This document shows positions 24,776 to 40,322 of a stretch of DNA of 64,000 bases, piece after piece. This DNA is from Lithospermum erythrorhizon (Eukaryota > Streptophyta > Magnoliopsida > Boraginales > Boraginaceae), in assembly GCA_019722365.1 (NCBI GenBank), contig JADFUC010001925.1, positions 2,170,001-2,234,000 of the forward strand, in the 5' to 3' direction. The translations under genes were made by a program, and so were the position numbers. Under the pieces are notes generated by a model. The model saw only the letters and a list, made by a program, of their open reading frames with translations, did not search any database and was not told the DNA's origin. Each line of letters opens with the position of its first letter. Positions within the stretch are counted from its first letter, which is position 1.

Positions 24776-27700
24776 GTAAGTTTAACACGACCAAAACACG
24801 TTTTTATCTAAATGATCTAGTTGACTTATGTTTTATTCTTGTTTAGCATTTGGCAGAGATGTCCCAATATTATAATTAGTATAGTGAAGGCTGTGCTGCA
24901 TCTAGTATGGACTGGGTGGCTGTGAGTATCACTCTTCACCAGAAACTGTGCCATCTCGAGACAGAAGAAATGAATAAATGGGCTGAGCCACATTCTTTAA
25001 AGGCCACGGTAAGAGCAGTCTCTTAAAATGGCACATGCATCACAGGTGTTAACACTGATTTAACGAAAAAAAGCTAGCAGCGTCTGATGAATTAAAGTAT
25101 TTTTAAAGCATGAAGTGATGAATGGAGACATTCAACATCATGGGATGAAAATGATTTTGTAATCCGGCATCGTGACGATTAAATGCGCTGTCACTAGCAT
25201 GATAGAAACTAAAGCACCTCTTAAATATTTGGGACCTACTTGCAACTTTTAATCTTTCATGTTCAAAAATTCAATACATTTACAGACGCATGTTTTGCAC
25301 TCACCATATGTACATTTACGGTTCCATAACTTCATGGGTAATATAATCATATTGGGATCAGTATGCAACTAGTCAATTATCTCCTGTTACAATTACTTAG
25401 TTGTCAATAGGTGATACTTGTTGCGAATGAGTGATCCTGTTGCATACTTGTTAAATGACCAATATCGACGAAGCAATTGCAACGAATACTTATTAAAATG
25501 CTCATTTTTAGTATTGTAATATCTCTTAAACTTATTATGTATTTTTTAGTATAATATCTATAATCTATACTGTATATATTTTATAAGTAAACCGTTAAAA
25601 AAACGTATTAATCATATCTTTCGAAAGGTTATGCTAAATAACATTAATTTTTTGGAAGAAAAAAAATACTAATAGTACACTACCCGTTTTTAGGCTATAA
25701 TTAGATGAAAAGAAAAATAATTAAACTAGCTTTTATAAGCAAGGGAAGTGTCAAATAGGAGGAGCAATAAGATATGACAATCTGTGACTCCCTTTCAATG
25801 AACTCTCAATTCTTCTTCTGTCAATCCTCGTGAAACAATGTCAAAATGTCAATACTTTACTGCCATATTGCCACTTCAATCTGATTTGTGCTTCTTTAGT
25901 CACACACTTAAATCGAACCTCATGGCATTCCTTGTAGGGGCCTCCTTCATAGTCTCATACTTGGATACAAATGCACTACTACTCTTGATCAACTCTCACC
26001 CCTAATTACATACACTAAATTCATGGAAGCAACAATCACAATAACCAATGAAAAGATTGGTATGTTATTATCAGAGCACTAGTCATGCATGTATGTGGTT
26101 GGTGTGTAAAAGGACAATATGATACATTGTAATATACAGGTTCGGACCAATTCGATAATTATTATTCTTTATGTTTCAAATACGATAGAAAGAAATTCAT
26201 CACTTACCATGCGATGACTCAAACCTCTAACATTTCAGATTAAATGTGAAGTGTATAACTATTTATCCTCATTATTATATTGGTGTTGTACTTCATTGTC
26301 AATCAATTTAAAATATTATGGTTAAAGAATAATTTAAGTAAAAAGGGTGTCGGTTAAGGTTTTTGGAAGAAACATAAGTGCCAAACATCTGGGAACATCT
26401 AATTGTCAAACATCTAAGTAACGAGGTTGATCGGTTACAATACAAAGAAAATTTTAAGGATGATCGGTTAAAGGTCTTGGAAATATAGAACTCAAGAACA
26501 AGATTAGCTTCGATAAACTGCCTCCCAACATTGTTAATTATAAAACATACTCCTTTCCGCTCTAATTTCTTGATGCATTGGAGGTAAAAATACTTTATTA
26601 AGGGTTTGATTAATATTACTAATATACATAAAAATGTACTTTATCAAAAAATACATTAATTAATCATGAAGCAAAAAATCTTTATTAAGGAATAAAGTGG
26701 AAATATCGCTGATAAAGTTGCGTTGAATTCACTATGTTATGAAAGCAAAAATAGAAAATTTGATACGTGATGAAGTAAATTGGAGCAGTGAAAGTATAAT
26801 TTTCACTCGTTATTAAATGCTATATTATAATTATTGATGATTTCTTCTCATGAGTTTACCATAGACTTAATTCATGGCTAAGTAGGTAAACTAAGTGGAA
26901 GGACATTAGTCACATTACAAAGGATCTATTGGCCAAAATTTGCAACATTTTGTGGTCACCTTCGAACGTTGGTCATGTTGAAAATTTATTGGATCTTTTC
27001 CACTTAAACATTTGTCTTCTTTCCTCATGAAATTATTATTGAGCTTTTAGCTTTTTATTATATCTACAAATTTTGATCGTCACGTATTTTGTTTTGTATT
27101 ATATAATAATTGATGATAATATATTAATGAAAAATACATTTAAGCTAACTACCGAATTTAATATATTTTTTTATCAAATATTATCTGACATAAGCAATAT
27201 ATTTAAAATCGAAAGTTTGAAAATTATCGTATAAAAAAAGTGAAACGATAACGTGGGATGGAAAACTTCTATTCGTGTTTAGGAGTAACTGGGGCAAACT
27301 TTCATGATTGCAATAAAATATTTAACTATTGTTATCTATAAAAAATTCAAATTTTCCACACTTACTGAAATAGGTAAAGAGAGATTCAATTTATTGGGAA
27401 TCCATAATCACAAGGGACTAAAGATACTAAGATAGTAGATATCACAGGATCTGACATAGGGTAGTAAGGTACTTATGCTGCATGCACACAAACTTACTTA
27501 CAGAATCAACTTCAGCAGAAGAGTGAAGTCATGTATAGTTGATGATCACCAAATATGAATATATTGGTACTTGGTCCAAGTGTACTAACATATTTTCACT
27601 TTCTCAAAATGGTAAAAATCTTCAATAAGTCAAGTAAGAGAAATGGTTTAAAGGTGGTTCATTATCTGCCAGGGGAAGTACAGAATATATAAAATCTCCT

Positions 27701-27850
27701 TTTCTGGTGAATTTCCTCTTGGAAACTAAAAAGGTTTAGACAAAAGAAAAAATCCCAAAATGTCCCAATACAGTGCAATTTCTCCCTTTAAATGTATCTG
27801 TTTCATCTCTAGTGTAGTCACCTCTCATCACCCCACCAATTTCCCCTCCT
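24776..27850. other. Gene-free spacer upstream of the cytokinin oxidase
   Basis: AT-rich with no supported gene. No continuation of the GDSL gene is visible downstream of its donor site. The last few hundred bases are presumably the cytokinin oxidase promoter, but no specific regulatory element can be assigned with confidence. Confidence 0.4.
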
Positions 27851-27860
27851 TTTATATATT
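27851..27860 (+). promoter_or_regulatory. Probable TATA box of the cytokinin oxidase gene
   Basis: TTTATATATT lies about 120 bp before the ATG at 27976, preceded by a pyrimidine-rich stretch. A transcript start near 27885-27890 and a leader of about 90 nt would be normal for a plant gene. Confidence 0.45.
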
Positions 27861-27975
27861 GTTCTCACCATCTTTTATTTTTCTCATCACTCAAACTTGC
27901 CTTTCCAACTCTTGCTTTAATTCCATTAGATAGAACAAAGAAAACTTAGTTCATTTCTCTATAGTAAACACAAGA

Positions 27976-30290
<2,315 letters not shown>

Positions 30291-30445
30291 CCTTAGGATA
30301 GGCTAGATGTCAAAAATGAAGAGACTCTTAGAATGTATATTTATTTAGTACTTGATGATGCCTTAGAACAGATTTCATATAGTGAGGACCATATGCAATC
30401 CATGTTTTGATTCATAAAATACTTCATCTAGAATACCAAAAGCTT

Positions 30446-30537
30446 TAAAAAAAATATAGTTTATGCACGTCAACCTTGGATTTAAGCTCATAAAAAAAAT
30501 GTAGTTTATGCACATCAAACTTGGATTTAAGCTCATC
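30446..30537. repeat. 46-bp tandem duplication downstream of the cytokinin oxidase
   Basis: Two adjacent units share TAGTTTATGCAC, CTTGGATTTAAGCTCAT and an A-run. They lie about 155-245 bp after the stop codon, possibly within or just beyond the transcript end. Confidence 0.8.
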
Positions 30538-33487
30538 ACAAATAACCAATAAAGCTAAGAACAATGCCGTATACATTTGATGAAAAATCTTCAACTACCC
30601 TATAGTTCCTATATAATTAGACCAAAGAGGGAAAATTTGGTAATAGTCATTTTCTGCAAAACGATGGTATTCATATGATGCATCACAAAAAATAATGAAT
30701 TTTGAAGCGTTTAAATTTAATATAACAAATCATACAAGTTGGTTTATACTGTTCTTTATCTATTATGAAACCATTTTAATGAAGCGCCGTAGTGCTTAAA
30801 ATAGGCAATTCACTTCCCTCTTCGTCCAAATTTTTGAATTTTATCAACCAACCATAATTGATATTTTAATCAATTATCAACTTATATACATCAAAGTGTT
30901 TAGTCCTTTCTTCACCTTCATAAAAACTTTAAATCATCAACAATTCACCTTTTAAAGATTCCACAATATATAAGACTTAGGGAAGGATCAAAATAAATCC
31001 ATGTATTCTTACCATGGAATAATTAATGATTGTAACAAGTGATGTTGTTGTCATTGTTGCTAAGTACGACAATAATTATGGGACACTTGAATGACTATTA
31101 TATAATGAGCCTTATGCATAAGATACAACTTACATTTATTTTGAGGAATAAAATATGATTTATTTCATACATTGGGTCCATGACCTTTCCAAGGGCTCAA
31201 CTTACACATTTAACAACAAATTCATATGACTTAATTGTATTTTTTGCATTTTTTTTTCAGAAGAAAGAATGTTTTATAAGAGTCCTCTGTGAATCGAATC
31301 CAGACCTTTTATATGAAGGTTTGGGGTGATAGCCATTAAGCTAAAAGTCATGATTGACTTAATTGCATTGTTACAAGACAAAATAATCAGACAAACTTAA
31401 CTATCTTTGAAAATTGGAGGTAGATTATCTGTCACTCTTAGGACACATTTTCTTTAGAATGTGGACTCAATCTAAATTGAATTTGTGAAGATCTTCAGTG
31501 TGTGTCCTATATTAGAAGTGATTGGTTATAATATGATTGCAGGTCAATACATAGCTTTATCTTTCACATGCGTGTTTTCTCTTTGCGAGACCTTGTCATA
31601 AATGCATTATTATTGCATTATTTTCTATTGACTTGTTTATCATATTGATAAAAGTTGTCCGTTTATATTAAAGAATTAAAGGAGGAAGTTAAAAAAAAGT
31701 TAAAAGAACAAAACATTAAAAACAATTCTAATTTTTCACGTGGGGAGTGGCACCCTTTGTTAAAAAAACGTATGAAAGCAGAGTCGCCTGGCACTTCGAG
31801 ATCGCATTTTAATTTTCTGGAGGAGGTGGGCTCCTTGAGATGTAATACCGGCCCAGTGGGGGCAGAGGCTTCGCTTTAAGCAGAGCAATCACGATATTGC
31901 CACTTGTAGGCTCTAGAAACTCACAGGTATGAAGGCCCAGGATCTTTGGCATTTAATCTTTCGATCTTCTGGGTTGAGTTATCAGGGGCCCCAGGGGCGC
32001 TCTTTTGTTGATTGAAGATTATGAAGTCATGTATTTGGTTATTCCCTCCGACAATAAAGTTGAGGGAGGGTTCTTCAAATAACAAATGGATTTGGTCAAT
32101 AATTCAATTGAAACATTTTGAACATGTTTTTCATCTCTCCTTGAGAAATAAGTGGACTTTTATTTATTTTTTTTAATAAGGAGGTAATAACTTCGAAAGT
32201 TAAATGCTTTTCTTTGTGAAATAGATTTCTTTGGAAACGGCTACTGTTAGGCCATTATCGATACTTATTTCCAGATTATGATGCAATCGACAGAATGATA
32301 GAAATAAATAGTCAAATTAAAAGACACAAAAGATGGTACTTGGGTCCGGTCTTGGGAATGCTTTTTAGATGCGAGGCCGAACTGTAGGTGAAGGATTTTA
32401 CTATGATATTGAGATATTACAAATAAGGGCTTATCTTACTTCGAGCAGCGCATTACTACTTTCGGCCCAGTAAAAAGCAGTCCCCAGGCTCCTTTCCTTG
32501 TTCGGTGTTTACAATGAAAAACTTCCTTGATGATTGTTATAGCTTGCGTAGTGTCGTAAGCAATAAAATGCATTCAGGTTAAGTTTAGATAATTCTTCTA
32601 ACACATTCAACTACAAAATATAATCTCGAATCTTGTAGGCTAAGCTCTCTTAAAATTGTATGTATGGGTGATGTATAATTCGGATCTGGGGAAGCGACTC
32701 ACTTATATAAATTGGAACACCAAACATATATGGAAATATCTTCCATAAATAATACTTTTAAATATATCTGAAATCTCGATCTTAAATCTTTGGAGGTAAA
32801 ACTCGAGTTATTACCATATAGTCTTCGTACTTGAGAAATCTCCACGGCGAAACCAGAAATATATATTAGAACAATTTCATATGTGGTAATTTCATTGATA
32901 TCTACATAAGTAGAGGAAAATCCTTCACAGATGGTTTTTAAAAGAAATCTAAATTTAGTTAAAATGATATGGTTTGTAAATAAGTATGGGTTTTACCAAG
33001 ATACCGAATGTATCGTCAAATAGAGCTCAAGGTTACAAATTGATATTATATATCTCAATCCATATATATGAGATTGCTTGGATTTTACATTTAATTTGGC
33101 TGATTATGACATTACTATGTTATGAGCTATTGAACCAAATTTGGGCCCGATCACCTTCGATTCCATATAAATCCCGTATGATTAGTAATGGAGTTAGAAC
33201 AAGAATGGTGTATAACCGATTAAGTTTAAATAAACAATAGATTAATTGATGTCAGCTTCACCAAATCGTTCGTCTACTTGTAATTAATTTAAATTTCTGA
33301 ATGTAAGAACTTAAATAGTATAGGCTTCGATTTATAGTTTAATCACTTTTTATACTACTATTAAAGAAGACATGCGGCCTTGTGACATGTGTCGATTGCT
33401 TAAATATTTGATATATTTTTATATTTAATTAGAAATCGTTCACAAATTGTGTAAAAGCATGCTTCTTGAATTTTTTTTATAATTATA
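30538..33487. other. Gene-free spacer with a GC-richer transposon-like segment
   Basis: No gene is supported. About 31735-32010 is clearly less AT-rich than its surroundings (GGAGTGGCACCC, GAGTCGCC, CAGGGGCCCCAGG) and contains TTCGCTTTAAGC at 31870, also found in a similar GC-rich patch at 58866. These look like relics of one repeat family. The 74-codon open frame across 31655-31879 shows no protein family. Confidence 0.4.
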
Positions 33488-33738
33488 CTCCGCGTTCCTT
33501 TTTAATTGTAACCACCAGTGTTTTTTCATTTAGATTGAAAATAAAAAATAGTCAAAAGAGCATTGAAAATGTAAATGTATTAATTAAAAACTGTATAATT
33601 GATTGATTAAATGAATTTAATAAAAGGTAGTCGAAAAGTATTTTGAAAATGCAAAAATATAATTTCTATGCTAGATAGATAAGTATTTTGAAAAACGAAA
33701 TTAAATTTAGAAGAGACTGATAAGAATAACGAAGGGAG
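33488..33738. mobile_element. Stowaway-like MITE
   Basis: The element starts CTCCGCGTTCC and ends inverted ...AACGAAGGGAG, with TA at both flanks (33486-33487 and 33739-33740). This is the TA duplication and CTCC...GGAG ending of Stowaway/Tc1-mariner MITEs. About 251 bp, non-coding. Confidence 0.6.
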
Positions 33739-33939
33739 TATTTTTTAAGGGATACTTTGATCACGAATAACTCTTTAAATATATATAATATAAAAAAATT
33801 CTGATAAATCGATATCAATGAGAGATAATATCACCGGCGAGATGTGGTAAGAATCTGAAATATTACTTTTTGGGTTTGGTAATTTGACCAAATATATGAT
33901 TGATAAATTTCATCACCATTAGGCATCAATTATTTCTTT

Positions 33940-34250
33940 ATGTCGGTTAAATTGGTATGATTTAAAAAGTATAATTTAAATTTATTAGCCGGATCCCAAT
34001 GCTATATAATTCATATCACTTAAATCAAATAATAATAATAATAATAATAATTTACACAAAGCATATGATTATTTAACTAACACCATTTAATATGTAATAT
34101 TAATAACAATAGTTGTACATAAAAGCAAAATAATAATAATTCTACACAACATGATTATTCAGGCTTCAACACTATTATATAATAACAATAATTATACATA
34201 AAACATATTATTATTTAACTAACACCAATTATTATTAAAGATTGAAAATG
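33940..34250. repeat. AT-rich repeat family, copy A
   Basis: Shares GGTTAAATTGGTAT, AATAATAATAATAAT, CATATGATT and TATTATTATTTAA blocks, in the same order, with 37190-37475. It includes an (AAT)9-like microsatellite at about 34028-34051. Confidence 0.5.
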
Positions 34251-35130
34251 ACATATGATGAGAATCTGAAATGCGATAAAATGATGAGTAATAAATTAAT
34301 AGTATATAAACAACACAAAATGAAAATTATTGTTATAAATATTTATACCTCAAGACCCCACAAACCAGTGGAGAACACCGACTGGCAGCAGGTTGATGAG
34401 CATATGACACAAATGAAAATTTAATAATAGATCCCATTTCTTTAATGTTTCTATAATAATTAATAAATAGATTATGGCGAAGGATATTAATGGCTATAAG
34501 CCTTGTGACGTAAATCGATTTTCAAATATTTGGTCTATTTTATGTTTGTTGAAATTATTTCTTTAATGTTTTAATTCGAAATTATTGCTTTGTGTATTTC
34601 CCAACAACAAATTTACATCCGTTTACCATAGCGTCTTATGACGTATGGTGAAAACTATCCGGCGTATCTGACATGAATTCGGATTAAAGTTAATAATTTT
34701 TGGGTAGTCATCTTTCATTTAACATTCAATATCTGTGTTGAGTTATAAGCATACCACAACATACGTTGGATACATCAAGCCGGTTGTTAAGCTTTATTAT
34801 TCAATTTTTGTCGATCAATTATTAATTAATATTAACATATAATTAATTATTACTAATTATCAATTATTACTTAATTATATGTGTTATTTAATTAATTATA
34901 TGTTGATAATTGTGCTTTCGATTTTATTTTATCAATTATTAATTAATTATTTGTTCGGTGTGAGTATTTCAAAGCGACACACGTGGGGAGGTTTGTTGGT
35001 TTAAGCTGACAACGAGTGGCATATATATTCATTGGCTAACTAAACATAATAATGCATTAGATTGGAAAACAAATATACGTCAGCATCGTGGATAATTCGT
35101 TCAGCGCGGTCTACGCCCGTTTAGACCTTA

Positions 35131-36243
35131 TTTTTATTTTCGTGTTTGATATAAATAATCAAGATAATTTATTTATTTAGTTACCATAAATAATTTCACA
35201 TTCTAATACTTAAGCGAAGACATTTGTCTTTAACTTTTAGCAAAAAATCAAAAATATCAAAATAATTATTTAAAATCAAACATGAGATATAAACGATATA
35301 GAAACGATGACTATATTAACGAAAAACAGCAAAATGATCTTAGTAACATAGACATAATACATTAAAATGATATTAACAATATTAACTTTAACATTGAAAA
35401 TATATTCACATTTATTAAAGTTAACATAAAAATTATGTGAGAATTCTTTACAACTTACCGATTTATTTTTCGGATGGCTTCATTTCCAAAATTCTTATAA
35501 AATTAAAATTACCTTTTGAAGTTAAAGAATTATTTTCTTATACTTTAAAATTAGAAATTCTTAAGATTTTTTTGATAATGACGATAAGTGAGTTCAGCAC
35601 AAAGACTTTTTGGTAACTAGCAAGAGCCTTTTTCCACTAGACTATTTGATTAACTCAAAAAAAATTCTTAAGATTTTGAAGATGAAAACTTTTAGATTTT
35701 GTTAAAAGTTCATCATACTTATAACCAACTTCAAATTCACCATAATTAATATAATTATTCGCCAACTACGATTTATAACTTCGTCTTGTCCAGCCAGAAG
35801 CCTTTGCTTAGAGGCCTTTCATTTAGGCAACCAACATATTGAATGTCTAAATAAGCATACATTGTGCGAAGGATAGGAAGCTTGACGCCCTACGCCTGTT
35901 CGTGGATGATTCATTTGAAGCCTTGATATGTGCTCGTTGGAAACTGCTATTATTCTATTTTCATGTTTTGACAAAATAATCAATATAATTTATTTATTTA
36001 AATAGTTACCATAAATAATTTGACACTTTCTAACACTAAACTTTGAGCATTTATTAACACTAGCTTATTAAAAAAATTAAAGACATCAAAATAATTATTT
36101 AAAATTCAAACATGAGATATATACATTAGAACAATGACTATATTAACGAAAAACATGAAAATAATCTTAGGAACATGAACATAATACATTAACACGATAT
36201 TAACAATATTAACTTTAACATTGAAAATATATTCCCATTTATT
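35131..36243. repeat. Pair of ~290-bp direct repeats
   Basis: Copy 1 (35131-35416) and copy 2 (35951-36243) share TTACCATAAATAATTT, ATCAAAATAATTATTTAAAA, AACATGAGATATA, GACTATATTAACGAAAAAC and ATTAACTTTAACATTG in the same order. The ~530 bp between them are gene-free. Confidence 0.75.
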
Positions 36244-36370
36244 ATCGAATATGAATTATGTCTTTTATTTTCAATGTTTTATCGAATATATTTGTTATTA
36301 ATGGATTATATAATATCAAACATCTTTAAATACTAATTATAAATAGACTTATTGAATATTTATTAAGTGA

Positions 36371-36496
36371 ATATACCTTTTCAATGTTAAATTAAATATT
36401 GTTAATATCGTTTAATGTATTATGTTCGTATTAGTAAGATTATTTTCATATTTTTAAGTTAATATAGTAGTCATTGTTCTAATGTTTATGTCTGCT
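36371..36496. repeat. Inverted copy of the same repeat family
   Basis: Read on the minus strand, this segment gives ACATTAGAACAATGACTA, ATGAAAATAATCTTA, AACATAATACATTAA and GATATTAACAATATT, matching 36108-36243. The two could form a foldback with a loop of about 130 bp. Confidence 0.7.
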
Positions 36497-37189
36497 TCAA
36501 TATGTGTGCTTTAATGTTGATATTTTCATGTTTAATATTGTGCTCTTTACTTTAATTAATTCATAACATACAATTGTTACTAGCATAACATATAAGTAAT
36601 CTTATATAATGATAGTGTATTAATATTAAAGGAAATAATTTGGTAGTATTCGACTTGTATGTTTTACTTTATGATTTGTTATACATGCAAGTTGGAAGAC
36701 AATGAAGAAAATTTCTTTGCCAACGTAGCTATGTCAGCTTGATTTGGGATATTCGGTGTCTTGAATTTCGTACATGGAAGCCGATGAAAATAATTTATTG
36801 GAAATCTTAATGCTTTCGTATATGACTTTTTATCGTTATTTGTTAAGCAAAACTAAATTATTAGTAATTAACATCTATTATGATTCGGAAATGGATAATT
36901 AATATGTGTAATAACAATAACAATAATTCTACTGGCGTATTTATAAAAGATATCACTACGTATTAATTCAGGTTACCAAATTGTGCAATTTCTTGAATGT
37001 GACATTTGTAATCGTATCGCGAAGGTGGCGTTGTAATGTCGAGGATTGGAAGAAAGAATATATTTCAAATATATCGAATTGAGATGTCGTAGAGATACAA
37101 TATTCTTTAACAATTTGATGTCACTTACAACTAAATATATTGGCCAATTGATCGTCGATATAGTATCGTAAAGATATTTGCTTTTATGC

Positions 37190-37334
37190 TTCGGTTAAAT
37201 TGGTATAATTTAAATTTTGATGGATGTCGATATATAAAATTCTGTATTGAATTAAATAACAATAATAATAATTCACACAGACATATGATTGTTTACTTCC
37301 TTTATACTATAATAATAATAATATGATAGTTACT

Positions 37335-37369
<35 letters not shown>

Positions 37370-37475
37370 TCTATACAAAACATGATTCATTTAAATGTAT
37401 GTCTTAATCATAATAAAAAATAGGTTTACATAAAAATATATTATTATTTAATAGTAGTTAATTTACCATTAGAGC
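37190..37475. repeat. AT-rich repeat family, copy B
   Basis: Second copy of the family seen at 33940-34250, with a longer (AAT/TAA)n microsatellite at about 37339-37370. The region between the two copies holds no gene, so both may be parts of one decayed element. Confidence 0.5.
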
Positions 37476-38014
37476 TAAAACGAGTTATCGATTAAGAGAA
37501 TTGGAATTATTAATAAAAAATATAATACTTTTGCCTAACTTTTAGATTTTTAGAGAGAAGTACAATTTAGTAATTAACACTGTGAAAATGAAAGAAATGG
37601 AAGAAATACAACCTTTATTCACAATTTTATAACAGTATATATTCTTGATGATTAGCATGATAAAGTCGATATAAATTATCAATAAATTAAAATATCTTTC
37701 ATAAATACCAAAATAGATGATTATACAGAAAAAAATTATTTTTTAAGCGATAGTTGATTGTTTGCGTTTTTTAATATATCTTTTACAATCTGATGTAGTT
37801 TTACGCTTAATAAAGTAATTTTCATCCCAAATAATCGATACATTTTGAAGCAGGGAATAAAAACATCGACCTATACGAAGCTTCAAAATTGCACAAACTA
37901 AGGGCATTTTAGTAAAAACAGTTGGCATCTTCTTTGTTTTACAACTTTTGGAGGAAAATAAAGTGTGCCGATTCTTTGACTGCTCTTCCTAGTTATTAGG
38001 AAACCCCCCAAAAC

Positions 38015-39664
38015 ATGGAGGAATCTCTGAATCTTGAAGAAATATTGAAACCCTTTTACCAAAGAGCTTCAGAAGCTGAGGTAATCCCATTTTTTTATGT
38101 GTCAAATATTTTATAGTTTGTGGCTAATTGGATGTTTACTATCAGACTCCTTACACCAATTAGACGGGATTGTGACATGTGACATGTGTCATGTTGATGA
38201 TGTATTTAGTCATTACCAGTTTTCATGTCTTATGGAGTCAAAAAAATTATATTATCGACTCTTGGGTACTTTCCGATCCACTTACTCCGCTTAGGCTTTA
38301 GGAAGTGAGCATGTGCCTTGTTGATGTTGATGATGTATTTAGTCATTACCCGTCTTCATGTTTTATGGAGTCAAAAAAATTATATTATTGTCTCTCTGGT
38401 ACTTTCCGACCCCCTTACACCGGTTAGGCGCTTAGGCTTTAGGAAGTGAGCATGTGCCATGTTGATGATGATGTACCCAAATTATTTAATCAATACTAGT
38501 CTACATAATTAGGAATCTGAATGGTAGTTATTTATAGTTGCTGAAGGGTTTTTGTCTTCGAGGACATTTGGATATGCTGAACACAACTTGCAATAAAACA
38601 TAAATACTAATGTTATTTGGGTAGCAGAATTCTATGATATGTATTGTAAAAAGTATAAACACAGCAATGTGATTCGTTCTGAATGTATTCGATGACGAAA
38701 TTGTAGTTTTCTGTCATGATTCTTGTTTTACAAGCTTGAACGTTGGAGCATTACTTATTATTTCCTGGCGTATAGACTCTTGAAAGAGCTTACCAAACCC
38801 ATGGAAATCAAGAAGGATCACTTATATACCACTGTTTACATAACCAATTACTTGAATTATTTTGTGTTAAGTTTTCGTCTATTCTAACTCGTTAAAAGTC
38901 CAGTCATGTTTCCGTTGATGTCCGTTGTATCATTAATCAGTTAACAAAGTGTACATTTAGTTAGGGGAGATCCAAGATTTGAATAAGAAAACAAAATTAT
39001 ATGAGCATTTAGTTGTTTTAATATCTGTCGATGATCTTGGCAGGATGTATTTTTGTATCGTGTGTATTATTTCGTACTTCACATTTACAGGCTAATTTCT
39101 TCAACAATGTAAACTTCACTTTAGAGATAACTTTCCAACTAAAATATATGATATGCCTGGTTGAGTTTTATGTGTGGGACTTGTTACTGACATGTTGTAT
39201 GGTTATACATTTATCGATTTTGATGAACATGCATTTTTCATAAAATGAAGGAGCGCTTGGCCAGACTTGAGGCAGCTGATGCAAATAATAAAGGAAGTAG
39301 GTGACTCTTTCAATGTGTTGCAACTCATTTTGTGATCACTTGTTTCTTATCTTATTTTTCCCTTTTCATGTCTATCCTTAGATTCAGGAAATGAGCAACT
39401 CCCAAATGTAGTTACCGAACTGCAGTCACAGTTGGAGCAATTAAAAGCTGAGCGGGCTGCAGAAAAAGAAAAGGTGTGGGTGTGTATGTTCTGTTCTATT
39501 CAAAATAACAATTGAACCAATGGTCAATCTAATGTCTGTCTTGATTTTTTCAGGATCTTAAAGAGATCAAGCAGCTCACAGAAGATAACGATAAACTCCA
39601 TTACCGCATTACACATCTTGTTCGAGGGTTAAAGGAAGCTTTAGACAGAAACGGTGCATCTTAA
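38015..39664 (+). CDS. Small coiled-coil protein, function unknown
   Basis: Four exons (38015-38080, 39251-39296, 39382-39473, 39554-39664) join in frame to a 104-residue protein; all introns have GT-AG ends. It starts MEESLNLEEILKPFYQRA, continues RLARLEAADANNK, then a Glu/Lys/Gln-rich stretch (VTELQSQLEQLKAERAAE, KEKDLKEIKQLTEDNDKL) and ends HYRITHLVRGLKEALDRNG. Heptad-like spacing of L, I and V suggests a long helix or coiled coil. There is no signal peptide, membrane segment or catalytic motif. The C-terminal HYRI-x-HLVR-x-LK pattern looks conserved-protein-like, but I cannot name the family securely. Exon 2 is short (46 bp) and its donor (AAGGAA|GTAGGT) was chosen because it alone keeps the frame into exon 3. 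Intron 1 is about 1.17 kb and carries a tandem duplication. Confidence 0.7.
38191..38475. repeat. ~135-bp tandem duplication within intron 1 of the coiled-coil gene
   Basis: Two units share TGATGATGTATTTAGTCATT, TTATGGAGTCAAAAAAATTA and CTTTAGGAAGTGAGCATGTG in the same order. A third partial copy starts near 38449. The repeat lies wholly within the intron and should not affect the protein. Confidence 0.8.
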
Positions 39665-40322
39665 CTAACTTGTCTTTCTAGACGATACTGCATTTAAACT
39701 GCTGAGAATGCCTGCTTATGGCTTCTGATGTGAACTTTCTTCTTTGGCATCTTTCGTTAATTTGAGTTCTAATTTGTAACATGGTATTCCCTGTCTGGTC
39801 TTCGTTACAAACAGGTTCTGGTAGAATCTAGGAACATTGGTAAACTAAGTTATGATACAAATGTGAAAAATGTGGCATATTGGGGCCGTTTGGCTAAGCT
39901 AATTTTTTTTTTTTTAACTTATAAGTGACAATGCAACTTATAACTTATATGTTGATAAAGAATCTTTTTGAGTTGTAAAAAGGGTAATTGCTATGCAATC
40001 TAGGAAATGTCAAATACCTCTGAGGTTCTTGATTCCTGAATTGAGCAAGCAAATTCTTTGCTTGGCTGCTTAGTTACACATATTAGGTAAAAAGGATTGG
40101 GGAAGAGGCTATCTCTAGTGGATCAATAGGGAAAATAGAGTGATTTGCATAGCCTAAGAAAGGAATAATATTTACTCATCTTCTTATTTATGAAATATAA
40201 AATACAACCAACCTTTCAAAGTGAAGAAAGACTACAAGAAAGTAAACAACACTTGAGACCATGGAACTAAAATGTGAAATCACAAACAACTAGCATGAAA
40301 GCTCACAAATCTTTGAGCACCA
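39665..40322. other. Spacer between convergent genes
   Basis: Holds the 3' ends of the coiled-coil gene (from the left) and the BAHD gene (from the right), which face each other. No further gene is supported; a 13-base T run is at about 39905-39917. Confidence 0.45.
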
